A stretch of 12,636 bases of DNA, taken from NCBI GenBank assembly GCA_037440525.1, contig JBBITW010000105.1:1-12636 (forward strand). The letters run 5' to 3'. A program made the translations under genes and the position numbers. The notes below the pieces were generated by a model, which did no database searches, was not told the origin of the DNA, and saw only the letters and a program-made list of their open reading frames with translations. Position 1 is the stretch's first letter. Each line of letters opens with the position of its first letter. Positions 1 through 6,665 of this stretch are shown here, one piece after another. This DNA is from JBBITW01 sp037440525. Lineage in GTDB: Bacteria; Desulfobacterota; BSN033; UBA1163.

Positions 1-37
1 AAAGAATTTATACACTATTTAATTTTAGAAAATTTAT

Positions 38-568
38 TTAGTTGAGCCAATCAGGATTGGCTTTTGCCTCTTCTGCCTCCTTTGATATCTTTTTTAATGC
101 CTCATTGGCCTCTGTGATTTGAGCTTGATATCTTTTCCTCTCTTCATTTAATTTATCCAGCTCTATAATATCCATCTTATACTGAGTTCTACTTCCGAAC
201 TTTCTACGGCTCAATTCTTCCGATTTCTCCAGATATTTCTTGTTTGCAATTTCATAATTTTTCTGTGCCTCCCTCAATCGCTCCTTCCAGGGACGAACTC
301 TTTCCTTCCAATAATTCTCACCCTGACCGTATCTATCTCTGCTTCTTTCTTCTATCTCTTTCTGTGGCTCTTTGATTTTGATAGATGATTTCTCTTCTAT
401 ATCCTTCCTCTCCTCCATCTTTACCTGATCACGATATTGGGGAGGAACCTTACTATAATCATCCGTGAAGTGCATTACCCCATCTTTATCCACCCATTTA
501 TAGATGGTTATGGCATAACCAGGAAGTGTGAAGATTAGTAGAATCAAAATGATAATAAATCTTCTCAT
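38..568 (-). CDS. Secreted DUF4124-domain protein with coiled-coil tail
   Basis: The product is an exported envelope protein of unknown function, about 176 residues from the ATG at 568. I prefer this start to the GTG at 577 because AGGTGA sits at normal spacing before it. Residues 1-19 form a basic-hydrophobic signal peptide ending GYA. Next comes a DUF4124 block (about 20-50) with the typical pattern IYKWVDKDGVMHFTDD. The rest is a highly charged Lys/Glu/Arg helix, probably a coiled coil, ending in PDWLN. DUF4124 proteins are common in Proteobacteria and Desulfobacterota and are thought to act in the periplasm, but no reaction is known. It lies downstream of cysM on the same strand, separated by about 460 bases that include a strong terminator, so it is probably a separate transcript. 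Confidence 0.85.
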   Translation of the reverse strand: MRRFIIILILLIFTLPGYAITIYKWVDKDGVMHFTDDYSKVPPQYRDQVKMEERKDIEEKSSIKIKEPQKEIEERSRDRYGQGENYWKERVRPWKERLREAQKNYEIANKKYLEKSEELSRRKFGSRTQYKMDIIELDKLNEERKRYQAQITEANEALKKISKEAEEAKANPDWLN

Positions 569-723
569 CCCGATCACCTAAATAATCCAGTTATATTTAA
601 AAGGTTATTAAATTTTAAAACAATTGTAACATAATCTGAGAGATATTGTCATTCCCCCTTTTATGCTCGAAATAAAATTCACCAAAGGCCTTTCATTTCA
701 TAAAATCTATATTAAAATTAAAA

Positions 724-820
724 AGCTCTTGGCTTTGCAAATAAACCTTTAGGGGGGTGAAGGTTTTTGCAAATTGGATCTGATGATTTCAAATCCTAAG
801 CCAAGAGCCTTTTTTATTTC
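724..820. terminator. Three-way-junction palindrome A, bidirectional terminator-like
   Basis: An outer perfect 11-bp stem pairs GCTCTTGGCTT (725-735) with AAGCCAAGAGC (798-808). Inside, TTTGCAAA (734-741) pairs with TTTGCAAA (766-773) and AAACCTT (743-749) with AAGGTTT (760-766), closing a loop TAGGGGGGTG (750-759). A second inner hairpin pairs GGAT (776-779) with ATCC (793-796). The outer stem is followed by a T-run on the plus strand (810-815), and on the minus strand by TTTTT-AATTTT, so it can terminate transcription in both directions. It lies after cysM, where the operon would be expected to end. The same loop and inner stem recur at 1021-1052, which shows it is a repeated element rather than a plain terminator. 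Confidence 0.65.
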
Positions 821-1002
821 AAAATATTACTAATATCATTTCATGTAAATAAGGTAAAACACCTATTTTTGAATAAAAAATACCTTATTTCATAGGTACT
901 TTTTATTCTATTTTTAATTCCCAAATTGATGATTTATAATTATTATATACTCAATTTAGGTATAAATTTTTCTAATCGAAGTTATTATAAAAGTTAATTT
1001 AG

Positions 1003-1076
1003 GATGGCTCCCGGCTGGACTGCTAAACCTTAGGGGGGTGAAGGCTTTAGCTGTGGGTGTCCGACCGAGAGCCTTC
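1003..1076. repeat. Palindromic element B, sharing loop with element A
   Basis: The outer stem is built from GGCTC/GAGCC (1006-1010 with 1069-1073) and CGG..TGGAC/GTCC..CCG. The inner stem pairs GCTAAA-CCTT (1022-1031) with AAGG-C-TTTAGC (1041-1052). The loop and its flanks (AAACCTTAGGGGGGTGAAGG) match element A almost exactly, while the outer-stem sequences differ, so the shared part is the G-rich loop domain and pairing is kept elsewhere. It lacks the second inner hairpin of element A. On the minus strand it overlaps the last codons of cysM: the TAA stop (1030-1032) lies at the edge of the loop. I do not recognise it as a known riboswitch or REP family. Confidence 0.6.
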
Positions 1077-2046
1077 TCTTTTGCCTTTCACAATCAACAC
1101 AATATTCAGGATATCTTGCTCCTCCATCGGGGAATATCGTTACAATCAAACCCCATTCAATAGATTCAGCCAATCTTAAAACTGCAGATAAGGCTGCTCC
1201 TGAAGAGGGCCCAACCCATAGGCCTTCTTCCCTCGAAAGCCTCTGAGCCATCTCATAGGCATCTTCTGTCTTTACATAGAATGTCCCGCTAAGGATCGTC
1301 TCATCATAAATACCTGGCCTTATAGCTGTTTCAATATGTTTCAATCCCTCAATCCCATGAAATCCACTATCTGGCTGAACTCCATAGAGTTTAATATCAG
1401 AATTAAATTCCCTTAACCTCCTCCCTACGCCCATCAATGTTCCCCCGGTTCCAACACCTGAAACGAAATGTGTCACCTTCCCGCCGGTCTGATATAGAAT
1501 CTCCATTCCTGTAGTCTCATAGTGGGCCTTCCAGTTTGAGGGATTATTATATTGATCTGCCATAAAATATATCTCTGGGTTTGACTCATAAATCCTCTTT
1601 GCCTCAAGAAGTGCACCATCTGATCCGAGAACCGGATCTGTGAATATAAGCTTTACACCATAAGCTTCGAGTGCCTTCTTTCTCTCCTCGCTGATATTGG
1701 CAGGAACGACAAGCTCCACCTTATAACCCTTAATGGCGCATATCATCGCATAAGCAATACCTGTATTGCCAGATGTTGAATCGAGAATGATTTTATCCTT
1801 TCTGAGTTGACCTGATCTTTCTCCGTCTTCAATAATCTTCAGAGCTGCACGATCCTTCACCGATCCACCGGGATTTAGCCACTCCGCCTTTGCAAAAATT
1901 TGAACACCCCTTAGGTGTTTTGCTAACTGTCGGATCCGAATCAGGGGTGTGTTGCCTATCGAACTTAGAAGAGAAAAGGAACTCTCCTTTTTAAATTCTT
2001 TCTGGATATTTAGTTCATCTCTTATCTGCAGAGCTTCCATAGACAT
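1030..2046 (-). CDS. cysM: Cysteine synthase family PLP enzyme (CysM-like)
   Basis: A fold-type II PLP enzyme of 338 residues that replaces the beta-substituent of an activated serine with sulfur to give cysteine. The Schiff-base lysine is K64 in NPGGSVKDRA, the substrate loop is TSGNTG (91-96), and the phosphate-binding glycine loop is GVGTGGT (197-203). In this operon the sulfur donor is probably the thiocarboxylate of the ThiS-like carrier, as for mycobacterial CysM with CysO, rather than free sulfide; whether the acceptor is O-acetylserine or O-phosphoserine cannot be read from sequence. It is the last gene of the operon, 35 bases after the JAMM gene, with no clear ribosome site at its ATG. 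The final ~15 residues (RRLSVGHPQLKPSPP) come from palindromic element B and look foreign to the family. A YCVDC-type CxxC lies just before this tail. Confidence 0.88.
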   Translation of the reverse strand: MSMEALQIRDELNIQKEFKKESSFSLLSSIGNTPLIRIRQLAKHLRGVQIFAKAEWLNPGGSVKDRAALKIIEDGERSGQLRKDKIILDSTSGNTGIAYAMICAIKGYKVELVVPANISEERKKALEAYGVKLIFTDPVLGSDGALLEAKRIYESNPEIYFMADQYNNPSNWKAHYETTGMEILYQTGGKVTHFVSGVGTGGTLMGVGRRLREFNSDIKLYGVQPDSGFHGIEGLKHIETAIRPGIYDETILSGTFYVKTEDAYEMAQRLSREEGLWVGPSSGAALSAVLRLAESIEWGLIVTIFPDGGARYPEYCVDCERQKRRLSVGHPQLKPSPP

Positions 2047-2081
2047 TTCAAAGTTGATACTTTAAATTTTTTGGTTTCAAA

Positions 2082-2480
2082 TTAAATAAAAACCTCGATA
2101 TCTTCAGGATAGATCGCTTCCTCCCTGATCTTAAAGGCCTTAACAACAGGAATCTCCTCCTTCAGAGAAATGATAATGGATGTAACATCAGGATAATAAG
2201 CCAACTTAACATCAGTCTCTGATGGAAATGGAATTGTATGTGTATGAGAATGATAGATTGCTAACATATCAAGCGACAGCCTCTCCATCTCTTCAAATAC
2301 CTTCATCTGCTCCTTTGGTGACATTGAGTACTTGATGGGACTTCGTTCTTCATTTACCAATTCAAAGGCCTTATGAACCATCCCATCCCTCCCCCCGAGT
2401 ATTCCACAACATTCCAGGGGAGCTTCCCTTCTTGCATGTTCAATCATACTCTCATATATTGACTTTGGAATCCTTATCAT
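2082..2480 (-). CDS. JAMM/MPN+ metalloprotease (Mec/HcyD-like)
   Basis: A zinc isopeptidase-like protein of 132 residues. The JAMM motif is complete: HSH, seven residues, then SETD (H-x-H-x7-S-x-x-D), with the upstream catalytic glutamate in APLECCG. Relatives next to sulfur-carrier genes (Mec of actinobacteria, HcyD of Wolinella) cut residues off the carrier after its Gly-Gly so that it can be activated. Here the obvious substrate is the carrier-NIL fusion of the same operon, which needs cleavage after G91. The usual proline after HSH is replaced (HSHTH). I chose the ATG at 2480; a TTG at 2486 is also possible, and neither has a good Shine-Dalgarno. The gene follows the rhodanese stop (2509-2511) by about 28 bases. 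Confidence 0.85.
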   Translation of the reverse strand: MIRIPKSIYESMIEHARREAPLECCGILGGRDGMVHKAFELVNEERSPIKYSMSPKEQMKVFEEMERLSLDMLAIYHSHTHTIPFPSETDVKLAYYPDVTSIIISLKEEIPVVKAFKIREEAIYPEDIEVFI

Positions 2481-2508
2481 ACTCAAATCATTTTAATATA
2501 TACTTTTA

Positions 2509-3492
2509 TCATCTCCTTTCAGCCCCAGAACCCGGTCGTCCTGTTTCAATTGCCTCTTTGCTTCTGCTCCACTCAATCCATGATCCATCATAATTGTGAA
2601 GTTTCTCAAGTGGAAACCCAACAAGATATAGACTCACCAAACTGTGAGCCGAGCGAACCCCTGATTGTCAGTAAATATAAATTTCTTTATCCGGAGTTAC
2701 ACCTATATCCGAAAAAAGTTTCTTTATTTCTTCAGAAGATTTCCAGTATCCCTTATAGGGACCTTCTTTTATTAAGACCTCCCTCCATTCAATCCATTTA
2801 ACCCCTGGGATACGACCTGCTCTTTGAGCCCCTGAGAGTATCTTTTCTCCTAAATACTCCTCACTTGCCCTAACATCGAGAACAACCTTTTTAGGCTCTC
2901 TCAATGCCTCTTTTACCTCTAAAAGTGTACAGAGAAGCGATTCAGTCGATTTCGTTTTCCCCGGCAACTTGAATTGCGAAGGAGTAATCCTTGGAGGAAT
3001 CATCTCTGTCGGGTAACCCTTTGCCTTCCAGCCATCCAGACCACCATCAAGAAGTTTCATTTGAGTAATCGGGAAGCCATAATAAGCGAGTATCCACCAC
3101 AATCTTGCACCATCTGGACCATCTGAATATATGATAACCCTGTTTTGATTGTTTATCCCGAGCTTTCCCATAAGCTCTTCTATCTGTTCTTTGGGAGCCA
3201 TCATCCCTGGAATTGGATGATTCTTATCCACGATATCGGGCCGCCAGATATTTAAAGCCCCTAAAATATGACCTGCAAGGTATTTGACCTTCTCCCTGAC
3301 ATCGATAACCCTTATCTCAGGGTCTTTTCGATCGATCAATATCTTTAGCTCCTCTGGTTGAATTAAAATCTCAGACCTTTCATATCCTCCATTAGGTATT
3401 GCCAGCGAAAGATTTAATTTTAAAGATAGAAAAAAGATCGGGATGAAGGATGATATGATAAATATCTTTTTTCGATTTTTGGTTCTCAACAT
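2509..3492 (-). CDS. Exported tandem rhodanese, predicted selenoprotein (TGA=Sec275)
   Basis: A secreted thiosulfate/3-mercaptopyruvate sulfurtransferase-type protein of 327 residues if the TGA at 2668-2670 is read as selenocysteine. Residues 1-31 form a signal peptide (basic start, hydrophobic core, end SLA). The first rhodanese domain (about 40-165) carries Asp where the catalytic Cys would be (IIYSDGPDGAR), so it is probably inactive, as usual in tandem rhodaneses. The second domain (about 185-320) has DVRASEEYLG, and its active-site loop reads IYIY-U-QSGVRSAHS, so TGA replaces the catalytic cysteine. The frame continues through VSLYLVGFPLEKLHNYDGSW, a typical rhodanese C-terminus, to a tandem TGA-TAA. 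A hairpin 24 nt after the TGA fits a SECIS. The start has a strong AAGGAGG site, 15 bases after the E1 stop. Read conventionally, the gene would end one residue before its active site. Confidence 0.85.
2631..2650 (-). promoter_or_regulatory. SECIS-like hairpin for rhodanese Sec275
   Basis: On the mRNA strand GGCUCAC pairs with GUGAGUC (7 bp, one G-U) around the loop AGUUUG. Seventeen bases separate the UGA (2668-2670) from the stem and 24 from the loop. Bacterial SECIS elements lie inside the coding region just after UGA, with a loop 16-37 nt downstream and a G in the first two loop positions; this hairpin meets all of these. The G-U step in the loop is also what SelB contacts in the well-studied E. 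coli element. Confidence 0.7.
2668..2670 (-). other. In-frame TGA, predicted selenocysteine codon (rhodanese)
   Basis: This TGA lies between IYIY and QSGVRS, exactly where rhodaneses have their catalytic cysteine. The reading frame and family similarity continue for 52 further codons. Genome-wide TGA reassignment is unlikely, because TGG encodes Trp throughout and TGA also ends several genes here, including this one. Confidence 0.82.
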
Positions 3493-3507
3493 CTTCCCTC
3501 CTTAAAT

Positions 3508-4731
3508 TCAAACCTGGGCCTGGTTTTGAGTCTCAATGCTACATGCTTCATGATAATCGACCAGCTCCTTGATTTTTGGTTGCTCATTACATAGAGGGCA
3601 TTGAGGATTTTTTCTTACCGGAAATATTTTGAAATCCGTCTCAAGTGAGTGGTAGATTAAAAACTTTCCAATCAATGGCTTTCCCTTTTTGAGTATGATC
3701 TTTATGGCCTCAGTTGCCTGAAGCAGTCCAATCTGCCCGGGCACAACTCCCAGGACACCTGCCTCGTTTCAGCTTGGGACAAGACCAGCAGGAGGTGGCT
3801 CAGGGAATAAACACCGCAAACATGGTGATCCATCCCCTGGATAAAACACACTTACCTGTCCTTCAAATTGAAAAACTCCTCCATAGATATATGGTTTCCC
3901 GGTAAAATAAGCAGCATCATTAACCAGATACTTTGTCGGAAAATTATCCGAACCATCAATGATGATATCGTATTGAGAAAAGATCTGGAGGGCATTTTTC
4001 TGATCAAGTCGCTCCTGATAAGTAACCACTTTAATATCAGGATTAATTCTATTTATTGCATCTTTTGCGGATTCTGTTTTTGGTCTTCCAAGGTCAGGCA
4101 CACCATGGAGTATCTGGCGTTGAAGATTTGTCAGATCAACTCTATCGGAATCTATGATTCCTATTGTTCCAACACCTGCAGCGGCGAGATATATCCCTGC
4201 TGGTGAGCCCAATCCACCTGCCCCTACAAGAAGAACCCTTGCATCCAGTAACTGTTTCTGTCCCTCTATCCCTACCTCTTTGAGGAGGATGTGCCGACTG
4301 TAGCGATTTAACTGTTCCAGAGTGAGCCCTGAATCACTGGTTACCTCATATCCTTTTGCCCTCCATCCATCAATCCCCTCCCTCATAGAGAAGACATTAC
4401 TGTAGCCCATATTTTTCAATGTCTTTGCCGCAAGAAGGGAACGAACACCCGCAGCACAATAGATCACAACAGGAACATCCTTCTCGGGTAAAAATTTTTC
4501 AACCTTCTCAGGCAATTCAGCCCTCGGGATAAATATTGAATCCCTGAGATATCCCAATTCCCTTTCCTCCTTTTCTCGAACATCTAAAAGGACTATCTTC
4601 TCTCCCTTCTTTAGAAGATTTTGAACCTCATTAACAGAAAGTTCAGGAATATCCCTATGTTTCCTTTTCAATCCTTTTCTTAAAATAGGGCCAGCGATCT
4701 TCCAGAAAACCTTTTTTAATCTATCCTCCAT
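3508..4731 (-). CDS. Rhodanese-ThiF/MoeB E1 fusion, predicted selenoprotein (TGA=Sec321)
   Basis: A sulfur-carrier activating enzyme of 407 residues if the TGA at 3769-3771 is read through as selenocysteine. An N-terminal rhodanese domain (about 30-130) has the active loop YCAAGVRS with Cys92. The E1 domain (about 137-407) starts LNRYSRHILL and has the nucleotide loop GAGGLGS (170-176), the DSDRVDLTNLQRQ segment, and DGSDNFPTKYLVND (259-272). Two zinc CxxC pairs are present: CLRC (304, 307) and CPLC (378, 381). The crossover-loop sequence reads GLVPS-U-NEAGVLG; relatives have Cys here, the residue that links covalently to the carrier in ThiF and MOCS3/Uba4. MOCS3 and MoeZ have the rhodanese at the C-terminus, so the domain order is reversed. 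The TGA splits the gene into an apparent 320-residue protein and an apparent 78-residue protein, which is how automatic annotation would misread it. It lies 39 bases after the carrier gene and ends with TGA at 3508. Confidence 0.88.
3736..3754 (-). promoter_or_regulatory. SECIS-like hairpin for E1 Sec321
   Basis: On the mRNA strand CCUGGG pairs with CCCGGG (6 bp, one U-G) around the loop AGUUGUG. Fourteen bases separate the UGA from the stem and 20 from the loop. Loop distance and the G at loop position two fit bacterial SECIS rules. The loop begins AGUU, the same as in the rhodanese hairpin (2631-2650), although the stems are unrelated in sequence, which suggests recognition by one SelB. Confidence 0.7.
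3769..3771 (-). other. In-frame TGA, predicted selenocysteine codon (E1)
   Basis: The TGA falls between LVPS and NEAGVLG, the position of the conserved catalytic Cys in the crossover loop of MoeB/ThiF/MOCS3 proteins (usual pattern PSCxEAGVLG). The conserved C-terminal part of the same domain, including the second zinc CxxC, follows in frame. Confidence 0.85.
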
Positions 4732-4770
4732 CTCTTTTCTCCATTGTCTTTTAATTCAATATCGTGAAAT

Positions 4771-5286
4771 CTACTCAATTACGTTTCTTTCCACAGGTTC
4801 AACACTTACCCCTATCTCATTTAAATAATTAAGGGCCTTTAAATACTCTTCCTCCTCTCCATCTATCTCAAGAGTCACCCAGCCTACATTCTCCGATACA
4901 TTGGCACTGCGGATATTTGTTACAACATTAAATCGGTGACCAATATTATAGATCACAGGTTCTTTTATAAGCTTGGGGGGGAAAGTAAGGGTTACTCTTC
5001 TTTTAATAAATGCACCACCTGCAATTGCCGGTATAATGGATATTCGATCTCCATCCTTAAGAGGGGTCTGGAGGTTCTTAATGAACCTTATATCTTCATC
5101 ATTCACATAGATATTGATAAAACGCCTTACCTCCCCATTTTCATCTCGAAGCCTCTCCTTAAGGCCAGGATATGTTTCTGTAAGCCAGTGGAGAACTTCA
5201 CCAACTGTGTTTCCCTGCCCTTTTATCACTTCTTGATCTCCAGCCAGCTTTTTAAGCGGTGAAGGTATTCTTATATGGATTTCCAT
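4771..5286 (-). CDS. ThiS/MoaD-type sulfur carrier fused to NIL domain
   Basis: A 171-residue fusion. Residues 1-91 form a beta-grasp sulfur carrier: MEIHIRIP start, VNDEDIRF, LKDGDRISIIPAIAGG, with the Gly-Gly at 90-91 that must become a C-terminal thiocarboxylate. Residues about 97-171 form a NIL-type ferredoxin-fold domain (TFPPKLIKEPVIY, then FNVVTNIRSANV, then GWVTLEIDGEEEEYLKALNYL), known from MetN transporters and from anaerobic sulfur and homocysteine proteins, where it is believed to sense or bind sulfur amino acids. Because the Gly-Gly is internal, the carrier cannot be adenylated until it is cut after G91, a job that fits the JAMM protease of the operon. The start has a strong AAGGAGGAG site, and the gene lies 18 bases after thrC. 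The nearest characterised analogues are CysO and HcyS. Confidence 0.85.
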   Translation of the reverse strand: MEIHIRIPSPLKKLAGDQEVIKGQGNTVGEVLHWLTETYPGLKERLRDENGEVRRFINIYVNDEDIRFIKNLQTPLKDGDRISIIPAIAGGAFIKRRVTLTFPPKLIKEPVIYNIGHRFNVVTNIRSANVSENVGWVTLEIDGEEEEYLKALNYLNEIGVSVEPVERNVIE

Positions 5287-5304
5287 CTTCTCCTCCTTTA
5301 ATCC

Positions 5305-6570
5305 TCATAGCGTAGCATGAACCCTTTCATGAATCTCCTCATGTTTAGGAGCACAAATCTTCTCAAATTCTGATAATCTTGCTTCAATAATGATTGGATG
5401 ACCAACACAATGCTGAATAACCTCCTGTGTTTTCAAACCATTTCCAGTAATTGATATGAGAATTGATTCATCCTTTGGTATGATATCTTTTTCAATCAAT
5501 TTCTTTGTAACACCAACTGTGACCCCTCCTGCTGTTTCTGTAAATATACCTTCTGTTTGTGCGAGGAGTTTCATAGCCTCTACAATTTCTCCATCTGATA
5601 CGTCTTCAGCCCAGCCACCCGATTCTCTTATGGTCTTAATGGCATAGTATCCATCCGCAGGATTTCCAATTGCCAGGGATTTTGCAATTGTCTGAGGTCG
5701 CTGGGGCTTTATCCAGTCAATCCCATCTTTTATAGCTGAAACTATTGGATTTGAACCTGAGGCCTGTGCACCATAGATTCTGGTATCCACATGATCCAGA
5801 AGGCCTATTGCCTCAAATTCCTTTAAGGCTTTCCATATCTTTGTAATAAGGGAACCTCCTGCCATTGGCACAACGATATGCCTTGGCACCTTCCAGCCCA
5901 TTTGTTCAGCAATCTCAAATCCAAAGGTCTTTGAACCCTCTGCATAGAAAGGACGAATATTTATATTTACAAATGCCCACCCATAATTTTCTGCAATCTC
6001 ACTGCAGAGTCGATTCACCTCATCATAACTCCCCTTTATTCCAATCAGGTTTGTGCCATAGATCAGTGTGCCAAGAATCTTTCCCTGTTCCAAGTCGTAG
6101 GGGATAAAGATATAACTTTCGAATCCTCCAGAAGAGGCAAGGGCTGCCACTGAGTTGGCAAGATTCCCTGTTGATGCGCATGCAACCACATGAAACCCGA
6201 ATTCTTTAGCTTTTGAAAGGGCAACCGAAACAACCCTGTCCTTGAATGAGAGTGTTGGATAACATACTGCGTCATTTTTAATATAAAGCTCTTTTACACC
6301 CAGGGCCTTTGCCAATCTTTCTGCTTTTATCAAGGGTGTAAAACCTACATCTATCCCTACTGTGGGATTATTATCCAGTGGAAGTAGTTCTCTATATCTC
6401 CACATCGATTTTGGTCTTCCCTCTATTTTCTCCCTTTTCATATCATTTCTTACTTTTTCATAATCATAAATAACCTCCAATGGGCCGAAACAGAATTCAC
6501 ATACATGTATTGGACTAATCTTATATTCCCTTTTACATTCCCTGCATTTAAGACCTTTAACATATTTCAT
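5305..6570 (-). CDS. thrC: Threonine synthase family PLP enzyme
   Basis: A fold-type II PLP enzyme of 421 residues. An N-terminal zinc ribbon has Cys9, Cys12, Cys24 and Cys27, as in one threonine synthase clade. The PLP lysine is K110 in PTLSFKDR; ACASTGNLANS and VPMAGGS form the cofactor and phosphate loops, and SITGNGLKT is typical of the family's end. The expected reaction is O-phosphohomoserine to threonine. Being the first gene of a sulfur-carrier operon, it could instead feed, or replace, a homocysteine-forming step on O-phosphohomoserine; that is inference only. In the usual NPT the Asn is replaced (CYPTLSFKDR), putting a cysteine near the active site. The ATG has AAAGGTGAG upstream and follows a good promoter (6595-6623). 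Confidence 0.87.
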   Translation of the reverse strand: MKYVKGLKCRECKREYKISPIHVCEFCFGPLEVIYDYEKVRNDMKREKIEGRPKSMWRYRELLPLDNNPTVGIDVGFTPLIKAERLAKALGVKELYIKNDAVCYPTLSFKDRVVSVALSKAKEFGFHVVACASTGNLANSVAALASSGGFESYIFIPYDLEQGKILGTLIYGTNLIGIKGSYDEVNRLCSEIAENYGWAFVNINIRPFYAEGSKTFGFEIAEQMGWKVPRHIVVPMAGGSLITKIWKALKEFEAIGLLDHVDTRIYGAQASGSNPIVSAIKDGIDWIKPQRPQTIAKSLAIGNPADGYYAIKTIRESGGWAEDVSDGEIVEAMKLLAQTEGIFTETAGGVTVGVTKKLIEKDIIPKDESILISITGNGLKTQEVIQHCVGHPIIIEARLSEFEKICAPKHEEIHERVHATL

Positions 6571-6594
6571 TTTCTCACCTTTTATGCATAAATA

Positions 6595-6623
6595 ATTTTA
6601 ATATTGTTTATAAAATTTGTCAG
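6595..6623 (-). promoter_or_regulatory. Probable sigma-70 promoter of the thrC-cysM operon
   Basis: CTGACA (6618-6623), 17 bases, then TAAAAT (6595-6600), giving a leader of about 20 bases before the thrC ATG. A second, weaker candidate (TTGACA at 6743-6748 with TAAATT 17 bases on) would give a leader of about 145 bases. Confidence 0.55.
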
Positions 6624-6641
6624 GATTATTTTTATTAAAAA

Positions 6642-6665
6642 AGGGGACAATTATATTCTTCCCCT
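6642..6665. promoter_or_regulatory. Candidate operator: AGGGGA-N12-TCCCCT
   Basis: A 24-base inverted repeat with two perfect 6-base arms around an AT-rich centre lies about 20 bases upstream of the thrC -35 box. Rrf2 proteins bind palindromes of about this size, and the Rrf2 gene is adjacent. The site position suits activation, or repression of the more distant promoter. This is a positional inference; no known consensus was matched. Confidence 0.4.

Noticed and set aside
724..810. Element A as a fluoride or other known riboswitch
   Set aside because: Apart from a short CTGATGA, the conserved pattern of that class is missing, no gene follows on the plus strand, and element B lacks that part altogether.
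2550..2801. Plus-strand open frame of 83 codons
   Set aside because: It is antisense to the 3' part of the rhodanese gene and exists because that gene is constrained; it has no ribosome site or family resemblance.
2509..3492. Rhodanese as a pseudogene cut by a nonsense mutation
   Set aside because: The stop is exactly at the catalytic Cys, the downstream frame is intact and family-like to a tandem stop, and the same pattern occurs in the adjacent gene.
3508..4731. Two separate genes: a 320-residue E1 and a 78-residue C-terminal piece
   Set aside because: Both pieces are in the same frame, separated only by TGA plus eight family-conserved codons (NEAGVLGV). The short piece would have to start at a GTG inside the conserved domain.
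4966..4990. A third copy of the G-rich loop element (G-run near 4975-4982)
   Set aside because: The surrounding CCTT/AAGG stem is absent, and the run is explained by codons of the NIL domain (FPPK).
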